From Erythrophleum ivorense (Eukaryota > Streptophyta > Magnoliopsida > Fabales > Fabaceae), in assembly GCA_026724425.1 (NCBI GenBank), contig JAIUCV010000003.1, forward strand, positions 45,409,283 through 45,473,282: a stretch of DNA of 64,000 nucleotides, given 5' to 3'. The position numbers and the translations under genes are program-made. Shown piece after piece: positions 33,259 to 45,113 of the stretch; the stretch's first letter is position 1, and each line of letters starts with the position of its first letter. Under the pieces are notes generated by a model. The model was not told the origin of the DNA. It did no database searches and worked only from the letters and a program-made list of their open reading frames with translations.

Positions 33259-36200
33259 ATAGTCACTCCTTCACATCTTATAATTGTGTGAGAAAATTGG
33301 ATTTGGTTATTGGTACTTTACCTTATGATTTGTTTGTTACCACCCCTATTGAAGGCCATGTAGTTACTTCTCACATATGTTTAAATGTCACTATATAGTT
33401 TAACTATTGTTGTACCACCATTGATTTGATCTGTATGCCATTCCATGATATTAATTTGATTGTTGGCATAAACTGGATGACTGCTAATAACATTGTACTT
33501 GATTGTAAATGTAAAACCATTACCTTACTTGCTTATAGGGCCATACCTAGTAATGGGGATGAATTATCTTTCTTGATCACCACTCAGGCTAAAAGATACT
33601 TAAAACATGAATGTCAAGGGTTTTTAGTTCTTTTCTTTATACAGGTTGAGATAGAGGAAAGGATAGAGGAGATCCTTGTAGTTAGGGAATTGCCAGAGGT
33701 TTTTCTTAAGGATTTTGATTTTAGTGACCTACCTCCTAAGAAAGAGATAGAATTCCCTATTGATATAATGCTTGGGGTTGGATTGGTGTCTAAAGCTCTT
33801 TATAAAATGGCTTCCTACTAAGCTAATAGAGCTGAAAAAGTAGATTAAGGAGTTATTAAAGAAGGGTTCATACGCCCTAATATGTCACCTCAGAGAGCTT
33901 CGATGTTATTTGTGAAAAAGAAAGATGGTAGCTTGAGATTGTATATAGATTATAGATAACTCAATAAGATTACCATTAGGAATAAATATCTTCTCTCGAG
34001 AATAAATGATTTGTTAAATCAGTTAGTCAGGATATCTGTATTCTCTAAGATAGATCTTAGATCTAGGTATTAGCAGTTAAGGGTTAGAGCTGAAGACATC
34101 CCAAAGACGACCTTCAGGGTTAGATATAGGCATTATGAGTTCTTGGTAATGCCATTTGGTTTGACAAATGTGCTAGCTGTGTTTATGGATTATATGAATA
34201 GGGTATTCAAACCATACTTAGTTAAATTTGTTATGGTCTTTATGGATGATATACTTGTGTACTCCAGATTATTTGAGGATTGTAAAAGGCATTTCAAAAT
34301 AGTTTTAGAAACCCTTAGAAATAAATAATTGTATGCCAAACTTAGCAAATGTGAATTTTGGCTAATCGATTTTTAGGTCATGTCATATCATAGGCAGGGG
34401 TTGTCATTGATCCTTATAAAGTAGAAGCCGTTTACAGTGGGATAAGCATAAGACCATCATCGAAGTTAGGAGCTTTCTAGGTTTGGCTAAGTATTATAAA
34501 TGTTTATATGGGACTTTTCTCATATAACCTTACTATTGACAAGGCTAACTAGGAAAGTGACACCTTTTATGTGGATGATAGATGTAAGATAAGTTTCCAG
34601 GAGCTGAAACTCCGATTGACCACTGCTCTTGTCCTGATTATACCTAACCCTAGTAAACCATTTATGGTTTATAATGATACCTCGAGAAAGGAGTTAGGAT
34701 GTGTGTTAATGCAGCATTATAAAGCAGTAGCTTATACTTCTAAGCAGTTAAGGCCTCATGAGAAGAATTACCCTGCACATGATTTAGAGTTAGTTACAAT
34801 GGGGTTTGCCTTCAAAATCTAGAGAAATTATTTGTATGGTGCTACAATAGAGATTTATAGTAACCACAAGAATCTAAAATATCTATTTGATTAGAAGGAA
34901 CTAAATACAAGACAAAGAAGATGGATGAAATTTTTGAAAAACTATTATTATAATTTGAAATACCATCTAAGTAAAGACAATGTGGTGGTCGATGCCTTAA
35001 GTAAGAGATCTATCCATGCAGCCTTTATGATAATTAAAGAACAAGAACTCATAGAGAAATTTAGCGATATGAATATCTCTTGTCGTATGGTATCGAGTAA
35101 ACTATTTTTGAGTGAGATTTAAATAAAAAATAATTTAAAACCCTAAATCATAAATGCCTAGAGATAAGATAACTTTTTGAACTAAATTAGCAGTGAAATT
35201 TCTCAGGGTAAGACCTCAAAGTTCAGGATGTTTGAGGTTGGTATGGTAGCATACCAAGATAAAATTTGTGTGCCAAATAAAACTAAATTGAGAGAGAAGA
35301 TTTTAGAGGAAGCACACAAAAGCAAGTATACCATACATCAGGGTGCCGCCAAGATGTATGAGGATTTAAAAAGAATATTCTGGAGGCCAGGTATGAAGAA
35401 TGACCTAGCCAACTATATGACTAAGTGTTTGGTATGCTAGAAGGTAAAGATAAAGCATCAAAGACCAGCTGGGTTATTGCAACCCTTAGATACCCATGAA
35501 TGGAAATGGGATAGTATAGTTATGGATTTCATTATAGTTACCCAGAATATCCTGTGAACATGATGCTATTTAGGTAATTGTTGATAGATTAACAAAGTCA
35601 ATACACTTTTTACCTATTAGGGCTACATATACACTCGATATGTTAGCCTAGTTGTACATAAGAGAGATAGTGCGATTTCATGGAGTACCCAATAACATAG
35701 TATCAGATAAAGGCCCCAAGTTCACATCGAACTTCTGAAGGTCATTACAAACTGCTTTAGGGATTAAGTTAAGGTTCAATACTATATATCATCCTCAGAC
35801 AAATGGTCAAACTAAAAGGACCATCTAAACCCTAGAGGGTATGTTGAAGGCATGGGTATTAAAAATGAAGGGGAATTAGGATGTGTATTTACCCTTAGCT
35901 GAGTTTGCATATAACAATAGTTATCACTCTAGTATACAGATGGGCCCATATGAGACTTTGTATGGGAGAAAATATAGATCACCTCTATGTTGGGTTAAGA
36001 TAGGTGAGAGGAGTTTGATAAGACCTGAGATAGTAGACTAGACCACCAGATAGATAAAACTAATTAAAAAGAAACTCCTTACAACTCAGAGTAGGTAAAA
36101 AAGTTATGCTAACAAGAAAAGGAGATCATTAGAGTTTGAAACTAAAGACCATGTGTTCATTCGAGTATCTCCAGTTACTGGTATGGGTTGGTCTATTAAG

Positions 36201-36545
36201 GTAAGAAAACTCAGTCTTAGTTATATTGGTCCATTTGAGATTCTTGAAAGAATTAGACCCATTGCTTACCATATGGCCTTACCTCTTAACTTAGTCCAAA
36301 TTCATAATGTATTGCATATCTCCCACTTGAAAAAGTACTTACCAAACTCCTCACATGTCATAGAATATAAGCATATTCAATTGTAGGATAACTTTTCCTA
36401 TATGGTAACACCAGAGAGAATCATTGATACCAAGATCAAGGAGCTGAGAAATAAGAGTATTCCTCTAGTGAAAGTAGTCTAAAAGGACTTATCTTTTGAT
36501 GAGGCAACCTGTGAATTGGAGGATGACGTAAGAAAGCAACATCCC
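33259..36545 (+). pseudogene. Ty3/gypsy polyprotein (element F): protease, RT, RNase H, integrase
   Basis: Order on the + strand: protease remnant from about 33265 (HSF, then RKLDLVIGTLPYDLFVTTPI, later INLIVGINWM); reverse transcriptase at 33840-34490 with LLKEGFIRPNMSP, MPFGLTN at 34149 and the intact catalytic box VFMDDILVYS at about 34234-34263; RNase H at 34600-34860 (PFMVYNDTSRKELGCVLMQ, AYTSKQLRPHEKNYPAHDLE); connection to 35035 (DALSKRS); integrase zinc domain at 35280-35440 (EEAHKSKYTIHQGAAKMYED, LVC); core with SDKGPKFTSNF, HPQTNGQTKRTI and LAEFAYNNSYHSSIQMGPYE; C-terminal region at 36153-36545 (YIGPFEILERI, HNVLHISHLKKYLP, FDEATCELEDD). Gag is absent. At least a dozen stops are spread through it, so it is long dead. 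Confidence 0.92.
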
Positions 36546-36596
36546 TAGCTATTTAGCTAAGGTGCGTATTTAAATTTTAAGGGCAAAAAGTTTATT

Positions 36597-37680
36597 TTTA
36601 AGAGGGTGAAATGTAATAACTGATTTTCTAAAAACTAAACTGAAACTAATAAAATGATATAAGAGAATATTAAAGCAAAGCAAATTAATACTAAATAATA
36701 TTAGAATGATAATTAGAACATTTAAGAATGTGGATGAGAATCTAAGGATAGCCCAAAATCGAAGCCAAAATGGCTGAATGAATTAAAGGAATAACGTAGT
36801 GGTAAAATTGTAATTTTATGTAACTTTTTGAAAACACAAAGAAGGGAACTTTAAATAGGAAAACTAAGTTTTCTAGAATTCTTAGAGACCCTAAAAATCA
36901 TAGGAACCCTTAGAATAACTAAAACTCCTCTAATGTACCTTTTAAGTTGTTAGCTGACTGAAATTTTGACCGAATTGTTTGAGATTGTTCTGAATCTAAT
37001 TAATGTGAAAACAAAGCCATTTTATGAAATAGAAAAAAAAAATTTATGATGCAAAAGAAGATTTGAAATTAGTTCAAATAGAGGAACCAAAGTGTAAGGG
37101 ATATAGTTGGAATTTTTAAATTGTTATAATTAGCCTCCCCTTCTTATTTCAGCATGCCACCCTCTTCTTCTCATTACCACTGACTTTAATCTATTTTAAA
37201 ACAAAACCAAAACCAAGCTTGAGGGGCGCACAAGAGGGAGAAGAAAGGAAGGACAAACAAAGCCAAAAAAGGTAAGAATTCATACTCTATTCATGCTCTT
37301 CCTTTCTTTAACATTTTTTTGCTCTTTCTCCTCTCTCTTCCCATGATTTTAAAGCTTTGAATGGTAATGATTTATGGCTAGTTCAGTAGAGAGAAAGGAG
37401 AGTTTGGAGAAAACTTTGAAAGTCTAAGAAAGCTTATTTGACAAGTTTTAAGGAAAGCTTTAAGAAAGCTCATTTGTCAACCCAATTCTTCACATGTTGC
37501 CATTTGCAGTGGTCTTTGATTATATTCGTAATTGAATTTGGGAGGAAGAAGGTTTGCGACTAAGTTAGTAAGGAAAAAGAATGATTAGGTCATAGAGAGT
37601 AGAGGGAGAGGTTGCAGAAGGTTTGGCGTAATGAGGGCGGCTAGGTTGTGGGGGGAAAGAATGAGGGGGTTATTTAAGAT
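36597..37680 (+). mobile_element. Polypurine tract and 3' LTR start of element F
   Basis: The purine run AAGAGGGTGAAA (about 36599-36610) is followed by TGTAATAACTG at 36611, the usual start of LTRs in this gypsy group. Parts match solo LTR G: GATTTATGGCTAGTTCAGTAG at 37369 resembles ATTTTATGGCTGACCTCTCG near 40867. From about 37690 to 37830 it carries repeated GCTATRGCT/AACTAGG words similar in style to the arrays in other LTRs. The right end of this LTR is not resolved. Recognisable LTR text fades before the transposase-like segment at 37.95 kb. Confidence 0.6.
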
Positions 37681-37949
37681 TCGTTTTGGGCCTAGCTATG
37701 ATTTTTAGAAATATAGCCAAGCTAGAGCCCTAGCTATAGCTTTGTGTGAACCATAACTAGGCCTTTGGGCCTAACTATGTTTAACTTGTCTTAGATAGGG
37801 TTCCCATAACCACAACTAGGACATCATAGCAAAATGTCCATTTTTTAGTAATGGACGTCAAGGGGCCATCATTACAATGACATAACCACAGGCCTAATAA
37901 AGTTCATGAACAGTGTCTTTAAAAGCATAAGTCTTTGCGTATACCTACC

Positions 37950-38420
37950 TAATGAAGGCAACATTTTACTAGGTGAACAAGTACTTCATGAAACGTACCA
38001 AGCAAGTCAATGCATAGCTAGTTGTGGGGCAAGCCATTTGTGAGACACTTATAAAGAAGAAGGTGACAAATGTTTGGCATGCGAATGCATGCATTATGTG
38101 GCGTTTGAAATGCATGCCACATCATTCGAGGTGGAGGAGCCATGTAATCAATTGAATTGTCAATACCTTCAATGCTATAAGGTGAGCTTAAGCGATCATA
38201 TATATGATTATAGTGAATTTAGGTGGAGAAGTGCCTAAGCTAGCATGTTCTTGTAAGCTATGCTAAAGTTTCACTTGATTGCTTTCAATTTGTCGACTAC
38301 ATTTTTCAATTGGCACCATTCATGTTACCTATAACAATAAGTTTTAGTCGATTAGAGGGCAAAAGTATTGGTTACAACTAGCTGGCCTGAAGTTGGTCCA
38401 TGATCTATTAATGCTTTGTG
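37950..38420 (+). pseudogene. Probable MULE transposase C-terminal remnant with decayed SWIM finger
   Basis: The frame reads KYFMKRTKQVNA, a stop, VVGQAICETLIKKKV, then an apparent frameshift, then DYSEFRW and later KFHLIAFNLSTTFF. MULE transposases end with a similar layout: a basic segment, a segment with paired lysines, then a SWIM zinc finger (CxC...CxH) preceding a DxxxxxxF segment. DYSEF stands where DCGEF is expected, so at least one zinc-binding cysteine is changed. Support is pattern-level only. Position strengthens it, because a plant mobile domain gene begins about 560 bp downstream in the same direction, and such genes are known to associate with MULEs. Confidence 0.4.
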
Positions 38421-39372
38421 AGAGAGGTTGACCCCACTTAGCTAGCTTTTAAAATGAAATGGACTTTAGGGCATTAGAATAGCTTAACAGGTGTAAATTA
38501 TGTAGGCAAACTTGGCATAATTGAGCCACCTATCCATATCATCATCGCGATGACTAGTAGTATACAATAAAAATGCATAGGAACCATTGTAATCAATTGT
38601 ATAACACCAATGCAAATGTGTAATAATAACATGGTTGCACATGTATAAAAACATTTTGTTCTTAAATGTATATGAATAAGTTATTTCATTGCACATGTCT
38701 ATTGGTTTTATGTGTTCATTATAAATATGTGCGTTAATTGTTTATTCTTATACTATAAATGGCTCATGCATTGTTCTCCACATGCATTGAAGTCATGGCT
38801 AATCCATAATAGGTTGTGAAACCAAGTCTAGAAGATGAGTCACTGTTATACCTTTAGAGACTATATATATCAGAGGCCATCTAGCATGGCCACATAAGAT
38901 AATTTGATAAGTTTATTAATTGTTTGTTTATGTTACGCCTTTTTTTATCTAAGTGAACTAATGCATGTTGTGTAATTTACCCTATTTTGTTGAACGCTCA
39001 TGTCCTTTGCCAACGATGTGTCCAGTACGAGGATCCTCTATATGATCCACCTATAACCATTGTTGAGTATCTTTGACAAGCTAGTTTCTACTATATGGCC
39101 TAACTTGTGTCCATGCTTATGGAGTGGTCATGTTTTGAGATACATATTCCACACCACTCATGGTGAGTGCACAATTACATTTGAAGATGTTGTTGTGCAA
39201 CTGGGCTTGCCATACGAAGGGGATGTACATCACTTTACACATATCTACATTCTTAGAGGAGCGATCTACCAAAGGATAAAAATGATAAGAATGTACACTT
39301 CACACATGCCTACATTTTCAAACTAACTGGGGGTTGTCTTATGCTAAATAAGTCAGGCACAAAGTTTATTTA

Positions 39373-39544
39373 AGGGAGAATTAGAGTTAATGACTCAAAA
39401 ATGAAACTATTTATTCTTAAAGACCTATTACTATTGAGTTTACGATAGATTACCATTGTCTTTAAGTAAAATTCCTAAACTCAGTGGTAATAAATCATTG
39501 AAAGTAAATATTTTTATCTTTAGATCCTCAACTCTAATTTTTCC
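39373..39544. mobile_element. 172-bp fold-back MITE with an 8-bp target duplication
   Basis: Flanked on both sides by TTTATTTA (39365-39372 and 39545-39552). The ends are inverted: AGGGAGAATTAGAGTT on the left, and the complement of AACTCTAATTTTTCC on the right. Complementarity continues inward (CTTAAAGAC / GTCTTTAAG, GAGTTTA / TAAACTC), so almost the whole element forms one hairpin. An 8-bp duplication fits the hAT superfamily (inference). It lies inside the PMD pseudogene. No internal coding sequence. Confidence 0.8.
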
Positions 39545-39651
39545 TTTATTTAATGTACTTCCCATTACTCAGGAACTTTGAACAAGCTAGCGAGTATAGT
39601 TAGGCTAATAAGCCTGCTTATCATGATATATGGAAGAATATTAGTCATTCT

Positions 39652-42600
39652 TGTAATATCTAGTACCTTTATACTAGGTTAGATTCTGAGATAAGGTTAT
39701 GAGTAGTAATAAGAGGAAATGAAAGCCCAATTAGATTAAACAAAAAGACTAAAAAATGGTTGAGAACCTAAACTAAGGCCAACCATAAAGAATCCTAACA
39801 ATGTAAAAGGGGAAAATTAAGAACTTAAACATTTAATAGAATATTAAGAGAGAGAGATATTTCCCATCATTATATGACTAAACAAGGTTATCATATTAAC
39901 CAAAACTAATGATCTTGGTTAAAACTCTGATTGTATGTAAAATGAGATAACTAGTGACACAAGTATAAATGGAACTATTTTAAAATATTGTGAGCCACTA
40001 TGGACGCAAAGAATGAGTATATGAGTATAGAGGATCTTAAAATATCCTGTCTTAGGGTTATTTAAAAAGATTGAGTTGTTGGGACAAGAATCATAATGAA
40101 ATGAATATAGTGACAAAATCATAATTTTGACTAAAATGGTACAAAAAACTATAGATTTGTTTTAAATGAAAAACAAATGGAGATAAAAATAATTCTCATT
40201 AGCCAAAGGTAAAAGAGTAAGCAAAGTTTAACCAGAATGTTTCAATTTGGCTAAAGTCCCTAAATTGTGCAAGAACATGTAGTCAAGAGCAATACCCAAA
40301 AACCAAAAAAATCAAAGATTTAAATATCACGAGAATTAACATGAGAAATGGATATTTCTCATCATAATATGATAAAATAAGGCTAACAAATTAACCAAAT
40401 AAAATTAGTTCAGTTAAATACCTGATGGTGTATGAATTAGGATGCCTAATAGAAATATTTTTTATAAGACTTTTATATATTGTTTTAAGCCCTTAAAACC
40501 TTTGAACAAATATTTTTAATAAAGAAGAGAGTCTAAATTTAGTAAAAGTAGTCATTTTTCAAAAAGGATGAAAAACAAGCTCAAACAAAGCAATTAAAGC
40601 GAATGAACATAATCGGTATTTTCAAAATTATTAAAAAATATCTTCCTTGCTTCTTAATATGTCATACTAGCCACTCTCCTCATTAGAACTAACCTATTTC
40701 AGTCTCAAACAAGCAACAAAGTGGTGTGAAAAGGAAAAGGAAAGAGAAGAGAAAGAAAGGCCAAAAAGGCATGGATTTATGCAAATTTTTGCTATATGTT
40801 AGTTAGAAACACTCTTCTCCTCTTTATGCTCTTTCTAATGGTATTTTTAGTTTCTTGAAATAGTGAATTTTATGGCTGACCTCTCGAGGAAAAGAGGAGA
40901 TTTGGAGCAATTAAATGATGACTTGACATCATCCTCACCTTCCTCCGGCTTATCACCGGTAGATATACCATAAAAATCACCATTCAAAGGGCTTTCAAAC
41001 AAAGTATGCTTCAAGTTAGAACCATTGCTATTCTTTAAGTCTTAACTTCCTTCATGGTTCGGTCTAGAGAGAGAGAGGGAGGAGAATTTATGAACTTGAT
41101 GAAAACTTGACAGAAACAAGGGTTTAAAAGGAAGAAGAGTAAGATTATGTAAAGAAAATCATAAAGGAAGCCATAGAGATCAAGTTAGGGTCACCTAGGG
41201 TTCTAAATGAACTATGGAATTTTTAAAACTCTAGGAAGATGTTTTGAATCTTTTAAAACTATAATTGAAAGTGGCAAAAACTCCATGTATGGCATTGATG
41301 TGTGTGTCTTAGCCAAGGTAGGGATGAAGCACCTAGGGGATTGTTTAATTGATTTTAAGGTGTTAGATAGTTTAGATATGAACTATAAATACTAATGGAA
41401 CCATTGGAATGAATTTAAGAGCCCTATTTTTATGAGTGAAAATTTAGGGTTCAAAGAGGCGTAATGGAACAATATGATGTTTTTCATATTAAGCATACAT
41501 ATGATAGCCTTGATGAGTTTCATTAGAGTCATTTATTTCATACAAAGTGAGATCTCAGGGCCTAGAAGTTGAATTTTGAGAGTTTCCTCTTAAGGTATTC
41601 AAATGAAACCTAAGTTATGTTCTAAGTTGTAAAATGAGTATATGTAGTTGTAAAATGAGTTAGAATAAGTTTTAATTAGTTGCCTCGTACCTAATTGATG
41701 TATTTAGGCCAAGCTAGTGCAATCCCCCCTTTGTGTGTGTGCCAACCCAAGAAGGACCAAGGGAAAAGAAAAGAGCAAGTGGGTTAGTGGTTGATCAAAG
41801 TTCCTAACTTCAAAAGGTAGCTTACTCTTCCTTTCTTGCATGCATTTGAATGCATTTGAATTAAGATACTTTGTGTTTATTGGTTGTTTGATGATGGTAT
41901 AAGTTATCTTTTAATTGGCTTTTTAGTATGAGTTTTTATGCATATATGAGTTAAGCTTTGGCTTTTAGTATGAATGGCGTGGAATTCAGTGCAACAGTTC
42001 TTCCTTTGGCCTAAAGTTGAGCCTAGCTATTATATTTTCATGCCATGACTAGATGAGTACAAAAGTTTCATGCCAATTCCATGTTTGACTTGTTTTATGA
42101 GCATATAACCTTTTATGCCTACATTTCATCTTTGAATCATTCATTGTGTGCATTGGATTGGATTAAGTGTGGCTATTGATTCTCCTAAGAATCTCACCTC
42201 CTTTATCTCCCACTAACCATTACAAGTGCAACTAGTAAGGAGAAAGAACCATAGAAGAATTAAAGCTCTAGAGAATGTAGTTAGAATGCTTATGATGTAT
42301 ATATTGGTTGATGTATATTATGAGATAAAGTAGCAACAAACTATGATGTATATAATGATGAAATGTAATAGCACTTTATGTACAAGTTTGAGACTATGAA
42401 TGTATACTAGTTTGATCCAAAAATATGTAAATGGAACATGTTTTAATATATAAAAAGTTATTGGTTCCATATGCTTGATTAGATGTGAGATAGTGATTTT
42501 TAGAAGCTAGACATATCTCATGTATTGACACCTATAGAAAATATGTATGAATGGATTGATTTTTGCTCAAGATAAGAGATTGCATATTAGAGCCCAATTG

Positions 42601-43241
42601 GACTATTTTGAAACCAAGATTTGGTCCAAATGAGCCATAAAACACAAGCATGCCCTTGATAGCCTAAATGACTTAGTTTGGGGCTAAAATATGATAGGCA
42701 TTTATAATAAAACTTTCTAACAAGCTAAAGTTTATATTTTTTTGAACATTATAAAATATTTGGTGAATTTTTAAAATTAATCCCAAAAAGTTGTTATGCA
42801 CTGCTATTGTTCATACTGGTATAGCCACATTTTTTTGTGTTCTTTGAGAGAACAAATGGATTCATTTTAATTTAAAATTTTTACAATAATAAGTTCAGAT
42901 CATGAACTTTTTGTAGACACTTAATTTGCCCAAATCGAAGTTGTGTAGCCAAAGTTATGGATTTTTAAAGATTGGACTGTAATATGGATTTTTGGTTTTA
43001 AAAAATGGCTACTTACTCCCTTTAAGCATTTGGTGGCTATGCATATGCTCCATGTGATGAGACCAGATGGGCATATATGGTTTATGAATTGAAATAGAAA
43101 GAGATTTTATTTTTGGCCATTAGAACTCCATTTGGGATATTAAATGATATAAAAACCACCACTAAAAGTATTATTACAAGAGCTTTATTATATGCAGCAC
43201 TTAAATGATATGGAAATGACTAAATAGAGTAAGTTGTAACA
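39652..43241 (+). mobile_element. Solo long LTR (copy G), family I, with perfect 5-bp target duplication
   Basis: Begins TGTAATATCTAGTACC and ends GTTGTAACA, flanked by ATTCT at 39647-39651 and again at 43242-43246. At 3590 bp it is one of the longest LTRs in the window. Its interior matches the complements of copies A and B, e.g. the AATCTCACCTCC...CACTAACCATT block at about 42191-42220, and TCAAAAGGTAGCT at about 41811. A direct repeat lies within it: GATATTTCCCATCATTATATGA at 39858 and a similar segment at about 40348. Internal frames such as 41207-41395 are not gag or pol. It divides the PMD pseudogene. Confidence 0.82.
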
Positions 43242-44717
43242 ATTCTCCCCATCCGAGTGTGAGAGCTCCAACTAGTATAAGGTTTTACTAGTTATGATAG
43301 GGGACAACGAAGTGTATTACCTTATTTGGAGTCTCTATGTTCATTGTATCTTTAAGAGTTCTTAATGTATCACTATTTTATTCATATTACCCATAAATTA
43401 TTTAGCACCCATATGAACCACAAAACAAGGGTGAGCTAATTTCATAATGCTACTTGACATCTTTGAATATTTGGATTGGTTCAGTCCCACTCATTTACTT
43501 CCCATATCATAGAATGGCATTATCTAAATTGCATCCTATGCTAGTTTAGTAAGCAACGGCTAATCTCTCAAGCACCAGTTAATTTGGATGCCCTACATAC
43601 TATATAATTACAGGAAAGAAAAAAATGAGTAATAGAACATGCAAATTTCATCAAAGCATGGTATAGATGGTAAGACATTGTGTCTCAGTCTCCTATTACC
43701 ATTGAGCCTCTAAATCGCACATCAAAGTACATATAATGGTTTAGAGATGTACCTAATGGTGGATTAGGCAAGTGAGTGTTGCTACTAGATATGTAATAAA
43801 CATTTAAACATTTGTTACCATTGTTATTTTCCTTTTCTTAATATATATTATGTTGACCCTCAACGTTTTATCTTTATTGGTTTTGGCCAATCTAGCAGAG
43901 GGACTACATATGCTACACTTGTAAGACCCTCCACCCGCAGATTTCCAAGAGACTATAGGCATAGACTCTGAGAATGTATTACTTGCTCTTAGGGAACAAT
44001 AATTCATAATGGTCCCCTAATCTACTAAACTAGTGCCTAATTTATCAAGGCCTCAAATTTCAATGGATAATCCAGACAAGAGACGTTAACACTACATGTC
44101 TACTCAATAACCCAATGTTGAAGAAGATGGCTAGCAATATCATGATGTTAGTTTAACAACTTCATCTGTGCTTATTGTAGGTGCCGCTTCCTCTTCTTAT
44201 ATCTTGCCATTGGCATAACATGACTTTGGCATAGTTTGCCCATCTTTTTTTATGCCTACTAGTCAATTTTGCAACTTTAGAGGTGCTAGTCTCTCTTATT
44301 AAGTGCCATCTTCACCAATGTTAGTGTTTGGATCACCTGAGGATTCATTATTTACATTGATACCACAGTAGATGTCTTGTGCCTTTGGATCATTCTCAGA
44401 ACTACTTTTTGATCTATCCACATTTAGTGTTGTGTATAACAGTCAATATTTTGAGCCTAGGGAATCATCACAATAAGGGTTTGTGATGCTACATGAGCTG
44501 ATTCCTTTGGTTCAATTCTTGTACTTGCATTTAAATTCTCCACTAGCTATTGATGTTAACAACCCATTACAAGAGCAACAACAACAAGAAGAGTTAGAAA
44601 AATACCAAGAAATAAATATTATCACATGTCATGTTTATTTTAACTACTATTAAATTAAATTTATATTTAATTCAACATAATGCCATGAAAAAAAGAAAAC
44701 TGCATGCGAAAATACCA

Positions 44718-44740
44718 ACTCAATGGCATTGCCATTGAGT
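44718..44740. repeat. 23-bp hairpin, perfect 11-bp arms
   Basis: ACTCAATGGCA, one base, then TGCCATTGAGT. Similar words recur downstream without the second arm (GTGCCACTGAGTTG near 44800, GTGCCACTAAGTTGAG near 44844). It lies just before the tandem repeat at 44818. Confidence 0.75.
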
Positions 44741-44817
44741 TTTGAAAAAATAATCATAATTGCTACCAAGTTGTCATTAGATAAGTGGCAGCCTAGTGGT
44801 AGTGCCACTGAGTTGAT

Positions 44818-45100
44818 GCAAAATTAGAGCCAATATAGTGACAGTGCCACTAAGTTGAGTAAAATAAATGTATTTGGGTGCAATACATTTTCAATTGTTG
44901 CATCTGGCCCATTAAAATCTTTTAGTATTGCATTAATACAAGCAGCCTCATGCCACCAAGTTCATGCAAAATTAGAGTCAATTCCACTAAGTTGAGTAAA
45001 AGTAATGTATCTGGGCGCAATACTTTTATAAACCTTTGCATTCGGCCCATTAAAATTTTTTCGTATTGCATTAATATCAAGCACCCAGATATGTGTTCTC
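44818..45100. repeat. Imperfect tandem duplication, period about 148 bp
   Basis: CAAAATTAGAG...CCACTAAGTTGAGTAAAA...GCAATAC...CATTCGGCCCATTAAAAT...GTATTGCATTAAT appears at about 44818-44930 and again at about 44967-45090, with small indels. It ends just before the SRK 3' flank block. It could be a remnant of a tandem-repeat-bearing transposon. No coding capacity. Confidence 0.75.
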
Positions 45101-45113
45101 AATATCTTTAACA

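Larger units (their letters stand above)
38985..44560 (+). pseudogene. Plant mobile domain (PMD, MAIN-like) pseudogene, split by two insertions
   Basis: N-terminal part at 39020-39250: PPITIVEYL, QASFYYMA, then after a frameshift THGECTITFEDVVVQLGLPY, the hallmark GExTxTLxDVxxxLGLP of the PMD (aminotransferase-like mobile domain). A middle piece resumes at about 39553 (FPLLRNFEQASEYS). The C-terminal part at about 43480-43770 contains HIIEWHY, VNLDALHTI, HANFIKAW and, after a frameshift, YIXWFRDV, matching the end of the PMD. Sequence up to about 44560 may be its low-complexity tail. A fold-back MITE (39373-39544) and solo LTR G (39652-43241) interrupt it. PMD proteins are nuclear factors linked to transposon silencing (MAIN, MAIL1) or are carried by transposons. 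This copy is not functional. Confidence 0.75.

Noticed and set aside
43804..44007. 67-codon minus-strand frame with paired cysteines.
   Set aside because: It lies antisense to the C-terminal PMD sequence, which explains this region better.
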